From assembly GCA_963729995.1 (NCBI GenBank), contig CAVSPF010000003.1:496001-560000 (forward strand): a stretch of 64,000 nucleotides of DNA. The letters run 5' to 3'. The translations under genes were made by a program, and so were the position numbers. This document shows, piece by piece, positions 43,004-50,633 of the stretch; the first letter of the stretch is position 1; the number at the start of each line of letters is the position of its first letter. This stretch comes from VRUE01 sp963729995. GTDB lineage: Bacteria; Actinomycetota; Thermoleophilia; Solirubrobacterales; 70-9. The notes under the pieces were generated by a model, which ran no database searches, had not been told where the DNA came from, and saw only the letters and a list, made by a program, of their open reading frames with translations.

Positions 43004-44527
43004 GCGTTCAGCCCCACTGACGCCTGAGATTCCCGCCCTCCCGCTCAAACAAGCGAAGGAGCAGGGCTCGCCCGGGCGCCCGCCGTGAGTGCCTCGACGA
43101 GGAAGTCGAACAGAGATCGCCCCTGCAGCCGGCAGGTCTGGGAGACCGAAAGCATCCGCTCGGCGAAGCGCTCACCGGCCTCCGACTGGCTGCCGAGGGA
43201 GACCTTGCGGTAGATCACCGCGGAGCGAAGCCCCCTCTCGGCCCGGTTGTTGGTCGGCTCCACCCCCTCGACTTCGGTGAAGGTCCAAAGCGCCGGCCAG
43301 AGCTTCAGGAGGTTGCGGGCGAAGGTGCGGAACTGACGGTTGCGGGTGCTCTTGACCCGGTGGGGCTCAAGCAGCGCCTGCAGGCGCTGCTTGAGCGGAG
43401 CGATCTCACGAGCCAGGCGCTCCCGATCGCCGTGGGTGGCGAAGGCGTCCCAGGCCGCGAACAGCTCGCGGCAGATCTCGAGCCCTTCCTCCCCGAAGCT
43501 ACCCTGCTCGGCCAAGCCTTCGGAGTGGCGGCGGAAGTCGCGCAGAAGGTGGGCCCAGCAGACCTGCCGGCGCGCCGGGTCCAGGGAGTCATAGGCCCAC
43601 CAGCGATCGGAGGAGACGATCCCGGCGAAGCTCTCGCCGATCAGCTCCGGCAGCTCGCGCTCATGGCGGTCGGCGGCGATGTGGAAGGCAGCGGAGGTGT
43701 CGGTGATGGCGCCCCAGAGGGTGCGCTTTTGCCCGGCGTTGCGCCAGCCGGTCTCATCGACAAAGAGGACCGTGGCGTCTTTGACCGCCTCGCGCAGCTC
43801 GGCGTAGGGAGATGCAAGAGCGCCGGAGGCGCGCTGGCAGATCGCGTCGACCGAGCCGGTCGAAACCGCGCAGCCAAACAGCTCCCCGCAGAGCTCTGAG
43901 GCGTCGCGGCGGGAAACCCGGTTGCGCACCGACAGCAGGGCGACCGCCGCCTGCAGGCGAGGGCCGAAGGCACTTGCCCGGACACCCCCGGGCAGCGCTG
44001 CCCGGGTGCTCTTCCCGCAGCCGGGGCAGCGCAGGGCGTGGGCCCGGTGCTCGGTGACATGCACCGCGATCGGCGGCAGCTCCGTGACCTGGTGGCGGCG
44101 GGGCTCGCCGGCGGGATCCCGGTCGCCGAAACCGAAGTCCTGCCCGCAGCCCGAGCAGCGCTCGGGCCAGTGATCGACGACTTCATCCAGCTCCGAGGCG
44201 GCCGCGAGCTTGCGTGTTGTGCCTTCGTGCCCGGGCTGCCCACCCTGCTTGCGTGTGCTCGAACCGCGTTGGGGCTGAGACTTTCCCGGCGGGTCGGCCG
44301 ACGGTGGGCGCGAGGAGTTCTGGGAGTTCTCGCGCAGCTTCTCCTCGAGACGCTCGATTCGTGCCTCCAGGCGGGTGACCTGGCGCTCATAGCGTGCCGT
44401 CAGCTCGACGAGGAACTCGACGCAGGCCTCGCGACCGGCGTCATAGACCGCTTCGGCCTCGGCGCGCTCCACGCCTGAGGAGTTCGCCGGGCGGCGGTTA
44501 TGTCCCCCTACCAGGCTGAACGCTTAC
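43000..44527 (-). mobile_element. IS66-family insertion sequence, single-gene type
   Basis: Ends with 14-bp inverted repeats GTAAGCGTTCAGCC (43000-43013 and the complement ending 44527) and is flanked by 8-bp target duplications GGGAAACC at 42992-42999 and 44528-44535. It carries only the transposase, without the tnpA/tnpB accessory genes, as in the ISBst12-like subgroup. It looks complete and recent. Confidence 0.92.
43045..44472 (-). CDS. IS66-family transposase
   Basis: 475 residues. An N-terminal coiled coil (LTARYERQVTRLEARIERLE) and a Ser/Pro/Gln linker precede a zinc-finger-like segment (ERCSGCGQDFG, ALRCPGCGKST) and the DDE domain: Asp in ATVLFVDETGWRN, Asp in VSSDRWWAYDSL and Glu in VEPTNNRAERGLR. 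The IS66-type ending AERMLSVSQTCRLQGRSLFD is present. Frame is intact, so transposition should still be possible. Confidence 0.95.
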   Translation of the reverse strand: MERAEAEAVYDAGREACVEFLVELTARYERQVTRLEARIERLEEKLRENSQNSSRPPSADPPGKSQPQRGSSTRKQGGQPGHEGTTRKLAAASELDEVVDHWPERCSGCGQDFGFGDRDPAGEPRRHQVTELPPIAVHVTEHRAHALRCPGCGKSTRAALPGGVRASAFGPRLQAAVALLSVRNRVSRRDASELCGELFGCAVSTGSVDAICQRASGALASPYAELREAVKDATVLFVDETGWRNAGQKRTLWGAITDTSAAFHIAADRHERELPELIGESFAGIVSSDRWWAYDSLDPARRQVCWAHLLRDFRRHSEGLAEQGSFGEEGLEICRELFAAWDAFATHGDRERLAREIAPLKQRLQALLEPHRVKSTRNRQFRTFARNLLKLWPALWTFTEVEGVEPTNNRAERGLRSAVIYRKVSLGSQSEAGERFAERMLSVSQTCRLQGRSLFDFLVEALTAGARASPAPSLV

Positions 44528-44554
44528 GGGAAACCGCCAATTTCCAGGCAGAAC

Positions 44555-44600
44555 GCGATGCCGGAGGAGGGACTCGAACCCCCGACACGCGGATTATGAT
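44555..44600. repeat. attL: 46-bp copy of the tRNA-Met 3' half
   Basis: Identical to 50489-50534, which is the anticodon loop to the 3' end of tRNA-Met plus four bases. Weaker similarity (one gap, one or two mismatches) extends to 44538. No 5' half is present, so this is a displaced remnant marking the far end of the integrated element. Confidence 0.9.
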
Positions 44601-44685
44601 CGGCGTCAGACGCTTCTAGTTTGGCTTGTGGAGTGGGATTGAGTCCAGTTGGTTCGGTCCCGTAGGGCACGTTTTTGCCTATTTG

Positions 44686-44708
44686 GGGACACATTTCGGG
44701 ACACATTT
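44686..44708. repeat. Tandem GGGACACATTT, candidate integrase arm sites (left)
   Basis: GGGACACATTT at 44686-44696 and 44698-44708, just before the integrase gene. A matching pair lies at 50414-50435 inside the other end. Confidence 0.5.
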
Positions 44709-44739
44709 TTCGGTCCGACCGGCGGCCTACTCTCGGGAC

Positions 44740-46017
44740 ATGAGTTCGTCCTCGGTCTTCTTCCGCGAAGCGCCGATCAGCGGTCACGTCTTCCGCCGGA
44801 AACGGAAGTCGGGGGACCGCTGGATGGCGAAGTGGCGCGACGCCGAGGGCCAACACCAGGTTGTCCTCGGCAAGGCGTGGACGAGGCGCGGTAAGCCCGC
44901 CGAGGGCTACCTGACCAAGCAGGGCGCGCAGCGCGAGCTTGACGCGATCCTCGCCGATGCCAGGCGCAACCGCCTGACCAGTCAGCCGCGCCGCTCCAGC
45001 ACCGTCGCATTTGCCGAGGCGGCGCGCGAGTGGCTGCGCTACGTCGAGCATGACCGGAAGCGGAGGCCGTCGACCATCAACGACTACCGCTGGATCGTGG
45101 AGCGGCGGTTGTTACCGGACTTCGGCGAGTTCGCGCTGGAGTCGATCACAACGCAGCGAATCGACAACTGGCGGGTCGAGCTGGTCGCGGCCGGTGGGAT
45201 CGCCGACGGCGAGGGCCTTTCGGCTCGCACGATCAACAAGTACCTCGGGGTGATGCACAGCATCCTCAAGCGGGCGCAGCGCGTCTACGGCCTCGCGGCG
45301 AACGCCGCCGCTTGGGCCGAGCGCCAGCCCGTGACCCGCTCCGGCGACTTCGACGTGCTCTCGGCGGCGGAGATCGAGGCCCTCGCCCGAGTGGCCCGCG
45401 AGGGGCGCCACCGCAAACCGCCCAAGCATCCAACTGGCCTTGAGTGGCGAGCGAAGCTGCGTCAGCAAGATCAACAGGACGCCGCGGCCTTCCTCACTGC
45501 GGCCTACGCCGGCCTGCGTCTTGGCGAGTTGCGCAGCCTGCGCTGGCGCGACCTCGACTTCGGTAAGCGCCTGATCCACGTCCGCCACTCCTACGTGCTG
45601 CGCAACGAGGACGCGCCGAAGTCTGGCCGCGTCCGCAGCGTGCCGATGATCGACCAGGTGGCGACGGCGCTCGACCAGCTCAGCCGCCGCAACGGCTGGA
45701 CCGGGGAGGAAGACCTCGTCTTCGTCAGTCCGACCGGCGAGCACATCGAGGACAGCGCCCTCCGTCGCCGTTTCTACGCCGCCCTCGAAGCGGCTGGCCT
45801 CAAGCACATCCGCTTCCACGACCTCCGCCACAGCTTCGGCACCCTCGCCGTCCAGGTCTTCCCACTCTCCGACGTGAAGGCCTACATGGGCCACGCCGAC
45901 ATAGCGACGACGATGATCTACGTCCACCACGTCCCGCAGGTGGACGCAGCCGAAAAGCTGTCGGCGGCCCTCCGCGAGGCTTCGACCATCGCTCCGGCAT
46001 CGGCAGTCGCCGCGTGA
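44740..46017 (+). CDS. int: Tyrosine site-specific integrase
   Basis: 425 residues from ATG 44740. N-terminal AP2-like arm-binding part (FRRKRKSGDRWMAKWRDAEG), core-binding domain (FAEAAREWLRYVEHDRKRRP), and catalytic residues: Arg in YAGLRLGELRSLRW, His-x2-Arg in FHDLRHSFGTLA, His in YMGHADIATTM, Tyr in IYVHHVPQ. It has an extra loop of about 40 residues (RHRKPPKHPTGLEWRAKLRQ) between the first helices of the catalytic domain. Placed 140 bases from attL. The stop overlaps the toxin start as GTGA. Confidence 0.95.
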   Translation: MSSSSVFFREAPISGHVFRRKRKSGDRWMAKWRDAEGQHQVVLGKAWTRRGKPAEGYLTKQGAQRELDAILADARRNRLTSQPRRSSTVAFAEAAREWLRYVEHDRKRRPSTINDYRWIVERRLLPDFGEFALESITTQRIDNWRVELVAAGGIADGEGLSARTINKYLGVMHSILKRAQRVYGLAANAAAWAERQPVTRSGDFDVLSAAEIEALARVAREGRHRKPPKHPTGLEWRAKLRQQDQQDAAAFLTAAYAGLRLGELRSLRWRDLDFGKRLIHVRHSYVLRNEDAPKSGRVRSVPMIDQVATALDQLSRRNGWTGEEDLVFVSPTGEHIEDSALRRRFYAALEAAGLKHIRFHDLRHSFGTLAVQVFPLSDVKAYMGHADIATTMIYVHHVPQVDAAEKLSAALREASTIAPASAVAA

Positions 46018-46415
46018 GCCACTTCCAGGCCGTCTACTACCGCGCTGCCGACGGCGGTGAACCCGTCTGGAAGTTCTTGGTCGGACTCGACGCTAAGCCT
46101 CGCGCTGCGGTGAAACGCCAGATTGACTGGCTGAATGAACTCTCGGACGCCGTGCCTCATCTACCGTTTCCGCACAGCTCGCAGGTGGCCGGAGAGTTAC
46201 GAGAGCTGCGCTGCCACATGGGATCAGAGCACTACCGGGTCCTGTATCGCCGCTCGGAGCGGCTACTTGTACTCCTGCACATATTCCCGAAGCGAACCGG
46301 GAAGCTGCCGCCCGGCGAGATCAAGGTCGCCGAAGCACGCTGGGAGGATTTCAAGTCGCGGATGGATGCCAGGCCGCGTAAACGACCGCGTGCCCTCGGT
46401 CGCGATGCCCCGTGA
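46014..46415 (+). CDS. RelE/HigB-type toxin (phage-derived Gp49-like)
   Basis: 133 residues from GTG 46014. Matches the Gp49-like HigB family: VWKFLVGLDAKPRAAVKRQI, SQVAGELRELRCHMGSEHYR and VLYRRSERLLVLLHIFPKRT. Such toxins cleave mRNA at the ribosome. The GTGA overlap with the integrase suggests the toxin is made only when integrase is translated. The last 20 residues are a basic tail. The Xre antitoxin follows after 64 bases, in the reversed toxin-first order typical of higBA. Confidence 0.85.
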   Translation: MSHFQAVYYRAADGGEPVWKFLVGLDAKPRAAVKRQIDWLNELSDAVPHLPFPHSSQVAGELRELRCHMGSEHYRVLYRRSERLLVLLHIFPKRTGKLPPGEIKVAEARWEDFKSRMDARPRKRPRALGRDAP

Positions 46416-46479
46416 CGCCCCTGGTGGTTGTTAGCAGCGCTGCTATTATCCTCTGCAGAATGTCAAGGGCTTTTGCGAT

Positions 46480-46746
46480 ATGAGCAAGCAGATCAGTCCT
46501 ATTGGAAAGTCCGTCTCGGATGACATCAAGGAGTCGTTGAAGGACCCCGAGTTCCGGGCTGAGTACGAACGCTTGGCGCCCTACGACGAGTTGGCGCGGA
46601 TCGTCATCATGCGCCGCGCTGCTCTCGGCATCACCCAGGCCGAGCTTGCGGCGCGGATGGGGACGACTGCATCGGCGGTCTCTCGGATCGAGAGCGGCCA
46701 GCACGCCACTAACCTCGATCCACCGTTTTCACCCCGCGGGGTGTGA
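46480..46746 (+). pseudogene. Antitoxin (HigA/Xre-type), 5' part, interrupted by IS1380
   Basis: Residues 1-77 are native: IKESLKDPEFRAEYERLAPY then an HTH (RRAALGITQAELAARMGTTA, SAVSRIESGQHATN). After Asn the IS1380 left end adds LDPPFSPRGV and a stop, giving an 88-residue chimera. Removing the IS and one 4-bp CTAA copy restores one open frame into 48369-48474. The HTH is whole, so the truncated protein may still bind DNA or toxin, but the last helices are lost. Confidence 0.88.
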
Positions 46747-46769
46747 TCGGCCGACTTGAGGTAGGTAAC

Positions 46770-46805
46770 AGCGCCAGGCCGGTTCCGCGGAACCGGCCTG
46801 GCGCT
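46770..46805 (-). terminator. Hairpin inside the IS1380 end, downstream of the transposase
   Basis: Perfect 17-bp inverted repeat (AGCGCCAGGCCGGTTCC and complement) with a GC loop. It could stop the transposase transcript and also block readthrough from higBA. Confidence 0.65.
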
Positions 46806-46914
46806 CTTTCGAGGTCGGTCGCTGGCAAATCGGAGCGTTTGGCGGGCGCTCGCGGGCAGGCCGGGATCGGCAGGTGCGGCGAGGGGAGTTGAGGCTGGGG
46901 AGCGGGCCCTGTGG

Positions 46915-48309
46915 CTATGGGCTGGATGGGGCCGGCAGCGCCCGCAATCGCACGAAGGCTGCCACCAGCGCCTCGGCCCACGGCCAGGAGCGCGGCAGCC
47001 GCAGCGCCACCCGCCGCCCCGAGCGCACGATCCGCCCGGCGACGTGCAGCAGGCGCTGGCGAACCCGCTTGGGCTCGGCGAGCGCGAGCTCTCCCTCGAG
47101 GCAGAGCGATGCTGTCCAGCGCAGCAGGGCCTGCGCCAGAAGCGAGATCTCCAGCCAGGCCTGGTTGTGGGCGAAGGCGGCGAAGGGCATCTTGCGCATC
47201 CCGGTCTCCTTGCCGACGCGGATCGCGTCCTCAACGCGAGCGCGGCGGCGGTGGCGCAGCTCCAGGGCGGCGATGTCCTCATCGGCCTGATCGGTGATGA
47301 AGGCGGTGTGGCGGTAGCCCGCCTCGCAGTCGAAGACCGAGAGCTGGGCGCCGGGGTGAGGTCGCTCGCGGCGACAGATCAGCCGCGTGCCCTCGGGCCA
47401 GCTCGAGAGGTCGAGGCGGTCGGTGAGCTCTGTGACCTGGGCACCCTCGCGCTCGCTTCCGTCGCCGTCGATCGCCTTCTGCCATGCCGAGGCCCGAAGG
47501 GCGCCGATCGCCTCGCGAACCCGCTCGTCGACCTCGTAGCCGACCGAGAAGCGGATTCCCGCCTCGCGGCAGTCCCGCGTGAAGGCGTGGGTGCGCCCGC
47601 CGATGTCGCAGCGGACCAGGATCTCTCGGTCGAGGTCGGCGGAGGGCAGCTGCTCCAAGGCCAGCTGCAGGACCTCGAAGTGGTCCGTGGCGGTGTTGGC
47701 GCCGGCGTTGCCGGGGCGCAGGATCCCGGCCAGGGGCTCGCCCGTCTCGGCCAGATAGCAGAGCAGGGGGAAGAAGCCGAAGCCGCCCTTGTAGGTGCCG
47801 GCGGCCTCCTCCTTCTCGGAGTGGGCGCCCAGCAGCGAGGCGTCGATGTCGAGGGTGATCGTCTGCGGCCGAGCGCCGGCGTCCCAGGCGCGCTCCAGCG
47901 CCTTTGCCCGAGCACCGCGGAGCGCTTCGAGCCGCTCGGCGTCGATCGACTTGAGTACCCGGTGAGCGGTGCTCTCGGAGGCGATCTGCCCGAACAGAGC
48001 CTCTTGGCCGCGCAAGACGCCGAGGTCGGAGACGTGATCGCCGCCGTCGGCGATCGCGACGGCGAGGTCGCGCACGACGACGCCGGGGTCGTGCGCGGAG
48101 CGGCGCTCCCGGCTCGGCGCCATCGCCTCCGAGAGCGCTGCGGTGAGACCCAGCCCGTCGGCCAGCTCGACCAGGAGATAGGCCCCGGCGTGGGAGACGA
48201 GCCCCTCGCCGTCCGCCCTGACTTCTACGGTTTGCGCCGTCGTTTGTGTCTTCACCTTCCGGGTGTCCTCCTGGGTCGTTGGGAGTGGGTCGGCAAACCG
48301 CATTCTCAA
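46915..48309 (-). CDS. IS1380-family transposase
   Basis: 464 residues. DDE-type: the first Asp in ITLDIDASLLGAHSEKEEAA, then GGFGFFPLLCYLAETGEPLA, Asp in EILVRCDIGGRTHAFTRDCR, and Glu in the region ARVEDAIRVGKETGMRKMPF. The last 60 residues are basic (RLLHVAGRIVRSGRRVALRL). The frame is intact from an ATG about 55 bases inside the right end. Confidence 0.95.
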   Translation of the reverse strand: MRMRFADPLPTTQEDTRKVKTQTTAQTVEVRADGEGLVSHAGAYLLVELADGLGLTAALSEAMAPSRERRSAHDPGVVVRDLAVAIADGGDHVSDLGVLRGQEALFGQIASESTAHRVLKSIDAERLEALRGARAKALERAWDAGARPQTITLDIDASLLGAHSEKEEAAGTYKGGFGFFPLLCYLAETGEPLAGILRPGNAGANTATDHFEVLQLALEQLPSADLDREILVRCDIGGRTHAFTRDCREAGIRFSVGYEVDERVREAIGALRASAWQKAIDGDGSEREGAQVTELTDRLDLSSWPEGTRLICRRERPHPGAQLSVFDCEAGYRHTAFITDQADEDIAALELRHRRRARVEDAIRVGKETGMRKMPFAAFAHNQAWLEISLLAQALLRWTASLCLEGELALAEPKRVRQRLLHVAGRIVRSGRRVALRLPRSWPWAEALVAAFVRLRALPAPSSP

Positions 48310-48368
48310 GACCCAAGAGGACGTTCCCGGAGGTGTTACTCAGGTCGCTACTGGTGGATCGAGGCTAA

Positions 48369-48474
48369 CGCGCAGACCCTCAAGAAGCTCGCCGACGCAT
48401 TCGGCGTCCGGGCGGTGATTGGCTTCGAGTCCGGGCCTGCCAAGAAGCCCGAGCGTGAGCTGGTCGTCCTCTAA
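48369..48474 (+). pseudogene. Antitoxin 3' part, beyond IS1380
   Basis: Continues the antitoxin frame after the IS: AQTLKKLADAFGVRAVIGFE, ending PERELVVL. This is the normal last helix and tail of an Xre antitoxin. It lacks a start and ribosome site of its own. The nuclease gene begins 15 bases later. Confidence 0.85.
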
Positions 48475-48489
48475 CCTGCGTTCTCGGCT

Positions 48490-49638
48490 ATGCCGGTGAA
48501 ATTCGGACTCTGGCGGGTTGACGGCGAGTCGGTCGAACAGGTTCCGACGAGCGGCATCGCCAGCGAGGAGCGCCTGGAGGACATCCTCGAGGCGCGCATC
48601 GACATTCTCGGCTTGGGCAACCTGTTCCAGATCGGCCGCCAGGTCGTCACCGATTTCGGCAAACGCATCGACCTGTTGGCCATCGACAGCCAGGGCGACC
48701 TCCACGTCATCGAGCTGAAGAAGGACCGAACGCCGCGTGAGGTCGTCGCGCAGGCCCTGGAGTACGGCTTCTGGGTCCAGAGCCTGTCCTTCGAGGCCAT
48801 TCGCGAGCTTTACGCGAAGCATCATGAGGGCGAGGACTTCGACTCCGCGTTCACCAGCCACTTCGAGGCGGAAATCCCCGAGGCGGTCAACACGAGCCAT
48901 CAGCTCGTAGTCGTCGCGACCGGCATGGACACGAGTACCGAGCAGATCGTGGAGTATGTGCGCGGTTACGGCGTGCCGATCAACGTCCTGTTCTTCGAGT
49001 ACCTCGACGATGGTGGTCGCGAGTACCTGGCGCGTTCGTGGCTCACCGATCCCGAGTTTGAGGCGGCGGGCAAAAGCGGCGGCAAGAAGCAGGCACCCTG
49101 GAACGGCGTCGACTTTTTCGTCGCCGTGGGTGAGAACGACGAGCGCAATTGGGGCGACATGGTCCGCTACGGATTCGTGTCCGCCGGGCACGGGGACAAA
49201 TACCGCAAGGCGATGGACACCCTCTTCAAGGGCGCGCGCGTCTGGGCCGCGATTCCGAGCAGCTACGCAGCGGGAGGTGCCCACGGCTATGTCGGGGTGG
49301 GCCGAGTGACGGCGCCGGCGGTCGGCGTGAGCGACTTCGACGTGGAGGTCGAGGGCGTGACCGTGAACATCCTCCAGGCTCCCTTGGAGGCCACCAACAT
49401 GGGCTGGGAGGCCGACGACCCCGAGCGGTGCGAGTATCTCGTCAGGGTCGAGTGGCTCGACACCCGCCCGCGGGAGAAGGCCGTATGGGAGAAGGGCATG
49501 TTCGCCAACCAGAATGTCGTGGCCAAGCTGCGGCAGCCGCTCACCTTGCAGCGGCTCAATGAAGTCTTCGATCTCGACGACGGTTCGTCGAGCATGGAAA
49601 CTGTGCCATCGGGGCAAAGCGAAACGTTGTCCACATAG
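48490..49638 (+). CDS. PDDEXK nuclease-like protein, NucS/DUF91-related N-terminus
   Basis: 382 residues. The N-terminal 110 residues match the NucS/DUF91 endonuclease core: RLEDILEARIDILGLGNLFQ, then the catalytic set D in RIDLLAIDSQGDLHVIELKK (Asp, then E-x-K). The middle repeats a beta/alpha pattern (HQLVVVATGMDTSTEQIVEY, GVPINVLFFEYL), and the last 150 residues (WGDMVRYGFVSAG, GYVGVGRVTAPAVG) form a possible DNA- or nucleotide-sensing domain. Lies directly behind the toxin/antitoxin pair, and the IS may now cut its transcription. A role in degrading foreign DNA is plausible but unproven. Confidence 0.75.
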   Translation: MPVKFGLWRVDGESVEQVPTSGIASEERLEDILEARIDILGLGNLFQIGRQVVTDFGKRIDLLAIDSQGDLHVIELKKDRTPREVVAQALEYGFWVQSLSFEAIRELYAKHHEGEDFDSAFTSHFEAEIPEAVNTSHQLVVVATGMDTSTEQIVEYVRGYGVPINVLFFEYLDDGGREYLARSWLTDPEFEAAGKSGGKKQAPWNGVDFFVAVGENDERNWGDMVRYGFVSAGHGDKYRKAMDTLFKGARVWAAIPSSYAAGGAHGYVGVGRVTAPAVGVSDFDVEVEGVTVNILQAPLEATNMGWEADDPERCEYLVRVEWLDTRPREKAVWEKGMFANQNVVAKLRQPLTLQRLNEVFDLDDGSSSMETVPSGQSETLST

Positions 49639-49830
49639 CCCCTGTACCGATAGAGAAGCCGACCTATCGGCGCGCAAGCTCGGGCGGGGGCTCGGCATCG
49701 GCCGATGACGCCCCGTGCCTACGCCCTTGCGGCGGTCATCGGCCGGCGAGCGGGAATTGTTGCGATTCTGTTCCCCTATTTGCGACTCTGCGCGCCACAC
49801 GTGTCCGCGGACGCCCCTAGAGTGGGCACG

Positions 49831-50109
49831 GTGGATGCGGCAGAGCAACGTCGTGAGGAAGCACACTTCCGCAAGGTGGAGGGCGCGATGCTGCATGTCG
49901 AAGACGCCGCCCGCCGCCTCGACGAAGCGGCCAAGGAGCTGAAGAAGGACGGCGCCGCGCCGTATCTGATCGCCGCCCTGGAAACTGCCGCCGGCGCGCT
50001 TCGGGCCGACCACTCCCGTCTGGTGAAGTCCGTCTACTGGGGCGCTCCAACCAGCGACCAAGGCGAGCTGATCGCGGCTGGCGACGAACAGCAGCGCCTC
50101 GCGTCCTAG
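49831..50109 (+). CDS. Small helical protein of unknown function
   Basis: 92 residues from GTG 49831. Two long helices: EEAHFRKVEGAMLHVEDAAR and IAALETAAGALRADHSRLVK, likely a coiled-coil hairpin. A longer frame from 49705 exists but its extra part has no coding character. The stop is ten bases before the methyltransferase fragment. No family recognised. Confidence 0.5.
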   Translation: MDAAEQRREEAHFRKVEGAMLHVEDAARRLDEAAKELKKDGAAPYLIAALETAAGALRADHSRLVKSVYWGAPTSDQGELIAAGDEQQRLAS

Positions 50110-50119
50110 CCGGCGCCGG

Positions 50120-50245
50120 ATGCCTCTCAGCGCCGAGGAGATCAGGGCAAACCTGACGCGGTTCGTCGCACGCTGGAGCGTGCGGGACGGCTACGAGCGC
50201 GGCGAGGCCCAAACCTTCCTCACCGAGCTCTTCGATTGCAAAGCG
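50120..50245 (+). pseudogene. 5' stub of a DNA methyltransferase / type IIG restriction enzyme
   Basis: MPLSAEEIRANLTRFVARWS then GYERGEAQTFLTELFDC matches the usual first 40 residues of large class I SAM-dependent DNA methyltransferases of the MmeI/YeeA kind (typically 900 or more residues). After about residue 42 similarity stops and the frame runs into the attachment site. The rest of the gene is gone, so a restriction-modification gene was deleted from this element. Confidence 0.45.
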
Positions 50246-50413
50246 ACATCGGGCGAGATCCGTCCCATCGCGGGTACGAGCGCTTTCGTGTCATCTGCAA
50301 GCGAACTCAAGGCCATCGGATTCAGCAGCTGCGCTACGTCTGGGGCTAAAGCTGAGCAGCAACTGGAGCCAGGCCTTCTCCTTTGTCCCGAATGCACTCA
50401 CGCACGAAAGTTC

Positions 50414-50435
50414 GGGACATATTTGGGACACATTT
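50414..50435. repeat. Tandem GGGACAYATTT, candidate integrase arm sites (right)
   Basis: GGGACATATTT (50414-50424) and GGGACACATTT (50425-50435), 35 bases inside the right repeat, matching the pair beside the integrase. Confidence 0.5.
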
Positions 50436-50488
50436 TGCTAATCGTGCGCTTCGTCACTTGTAAAACATGACAATTTCCAGGGCAGAAG

Positions 50489-50534
50489 GCGATGCCGGAG
50501 GAGGGACTCGAACCCCCGACACGCGGATTATGAT
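50489..50534. repeat. attR: 46-bp repeat inside tRNA-Met
   Basis: Identical to 44555-44600. Covers the anticodon loop to the 3' end of the intact tRNA-Met and four bases beyond. Confidence 0.9.
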
Positions 50535-50566
50535 TCCGCTGCTCTAACCAGCTGAGCTACTCCGGC
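50493..50566 (-). tRNA. tRNA-Met (CAT anticodon, elongator type)
   Basis: 74-base gene; acceptor stem GCCGGAG/CTCCGGC, anticodon stem GCGGA/TCCGC with loop ATCATAA (anticodon CAT), T stem GGGGG/CCCTC with one weak pair. The acceptor begins with a normal G-C pair, so an elongator is more likely than an initiator; Ile2 (modified CAT) cannot be excluded. CCA not encoded. Confidence 0.88.
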
Positions 50567-50633
50567 CGGAGGGGGATGGTAGCGGCGACGCGGCTTGTGG
50601 CGAGAGCCGCGGCAAACGCATAGCCTTGATGGC

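Larger units (their letters stand above)
46713..48364 (-). mobile_element. IS1380-family insertion sequence
   Basis: 1652 bp with 12-bp perfect terminal inverted repeats CCTCGATCCACC (46713-46724; complement at 48353-48364) and 4-bp target duplications CTAA (46709-46712 and 48365-48368). One transposase gene on the reverse strand. Complete ends and clean duplications mean a recent insertion. Confidence 0.95.
44555..50534. mobile_element. 6-kb integrative element in tRNA-Met
   Basis: Bracketed by 46-bp direct repeats of the tRNA-Met anticodon-loop-to-3' region. Contents: integrase, HigB-like toxin, split antitoxin, IS1380 insertion, PDDEXK nuclease, a coiled-coil protein and a methyltransferase stub. 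Without the 1652-bp IS the element is only about 4.3 kb. No replication, packaging or conjugation genes are seen, so it moves with integrase alone or with a helper. The cargo is of addiction/defence type. Confidence 0.85.

Noticed and set aside
47044..48474. 476-codon forward frame across IS1380
   Set aside because: Only its last 35 codons (the antitoxin end) are real; the rest is a shadow of the transposase.
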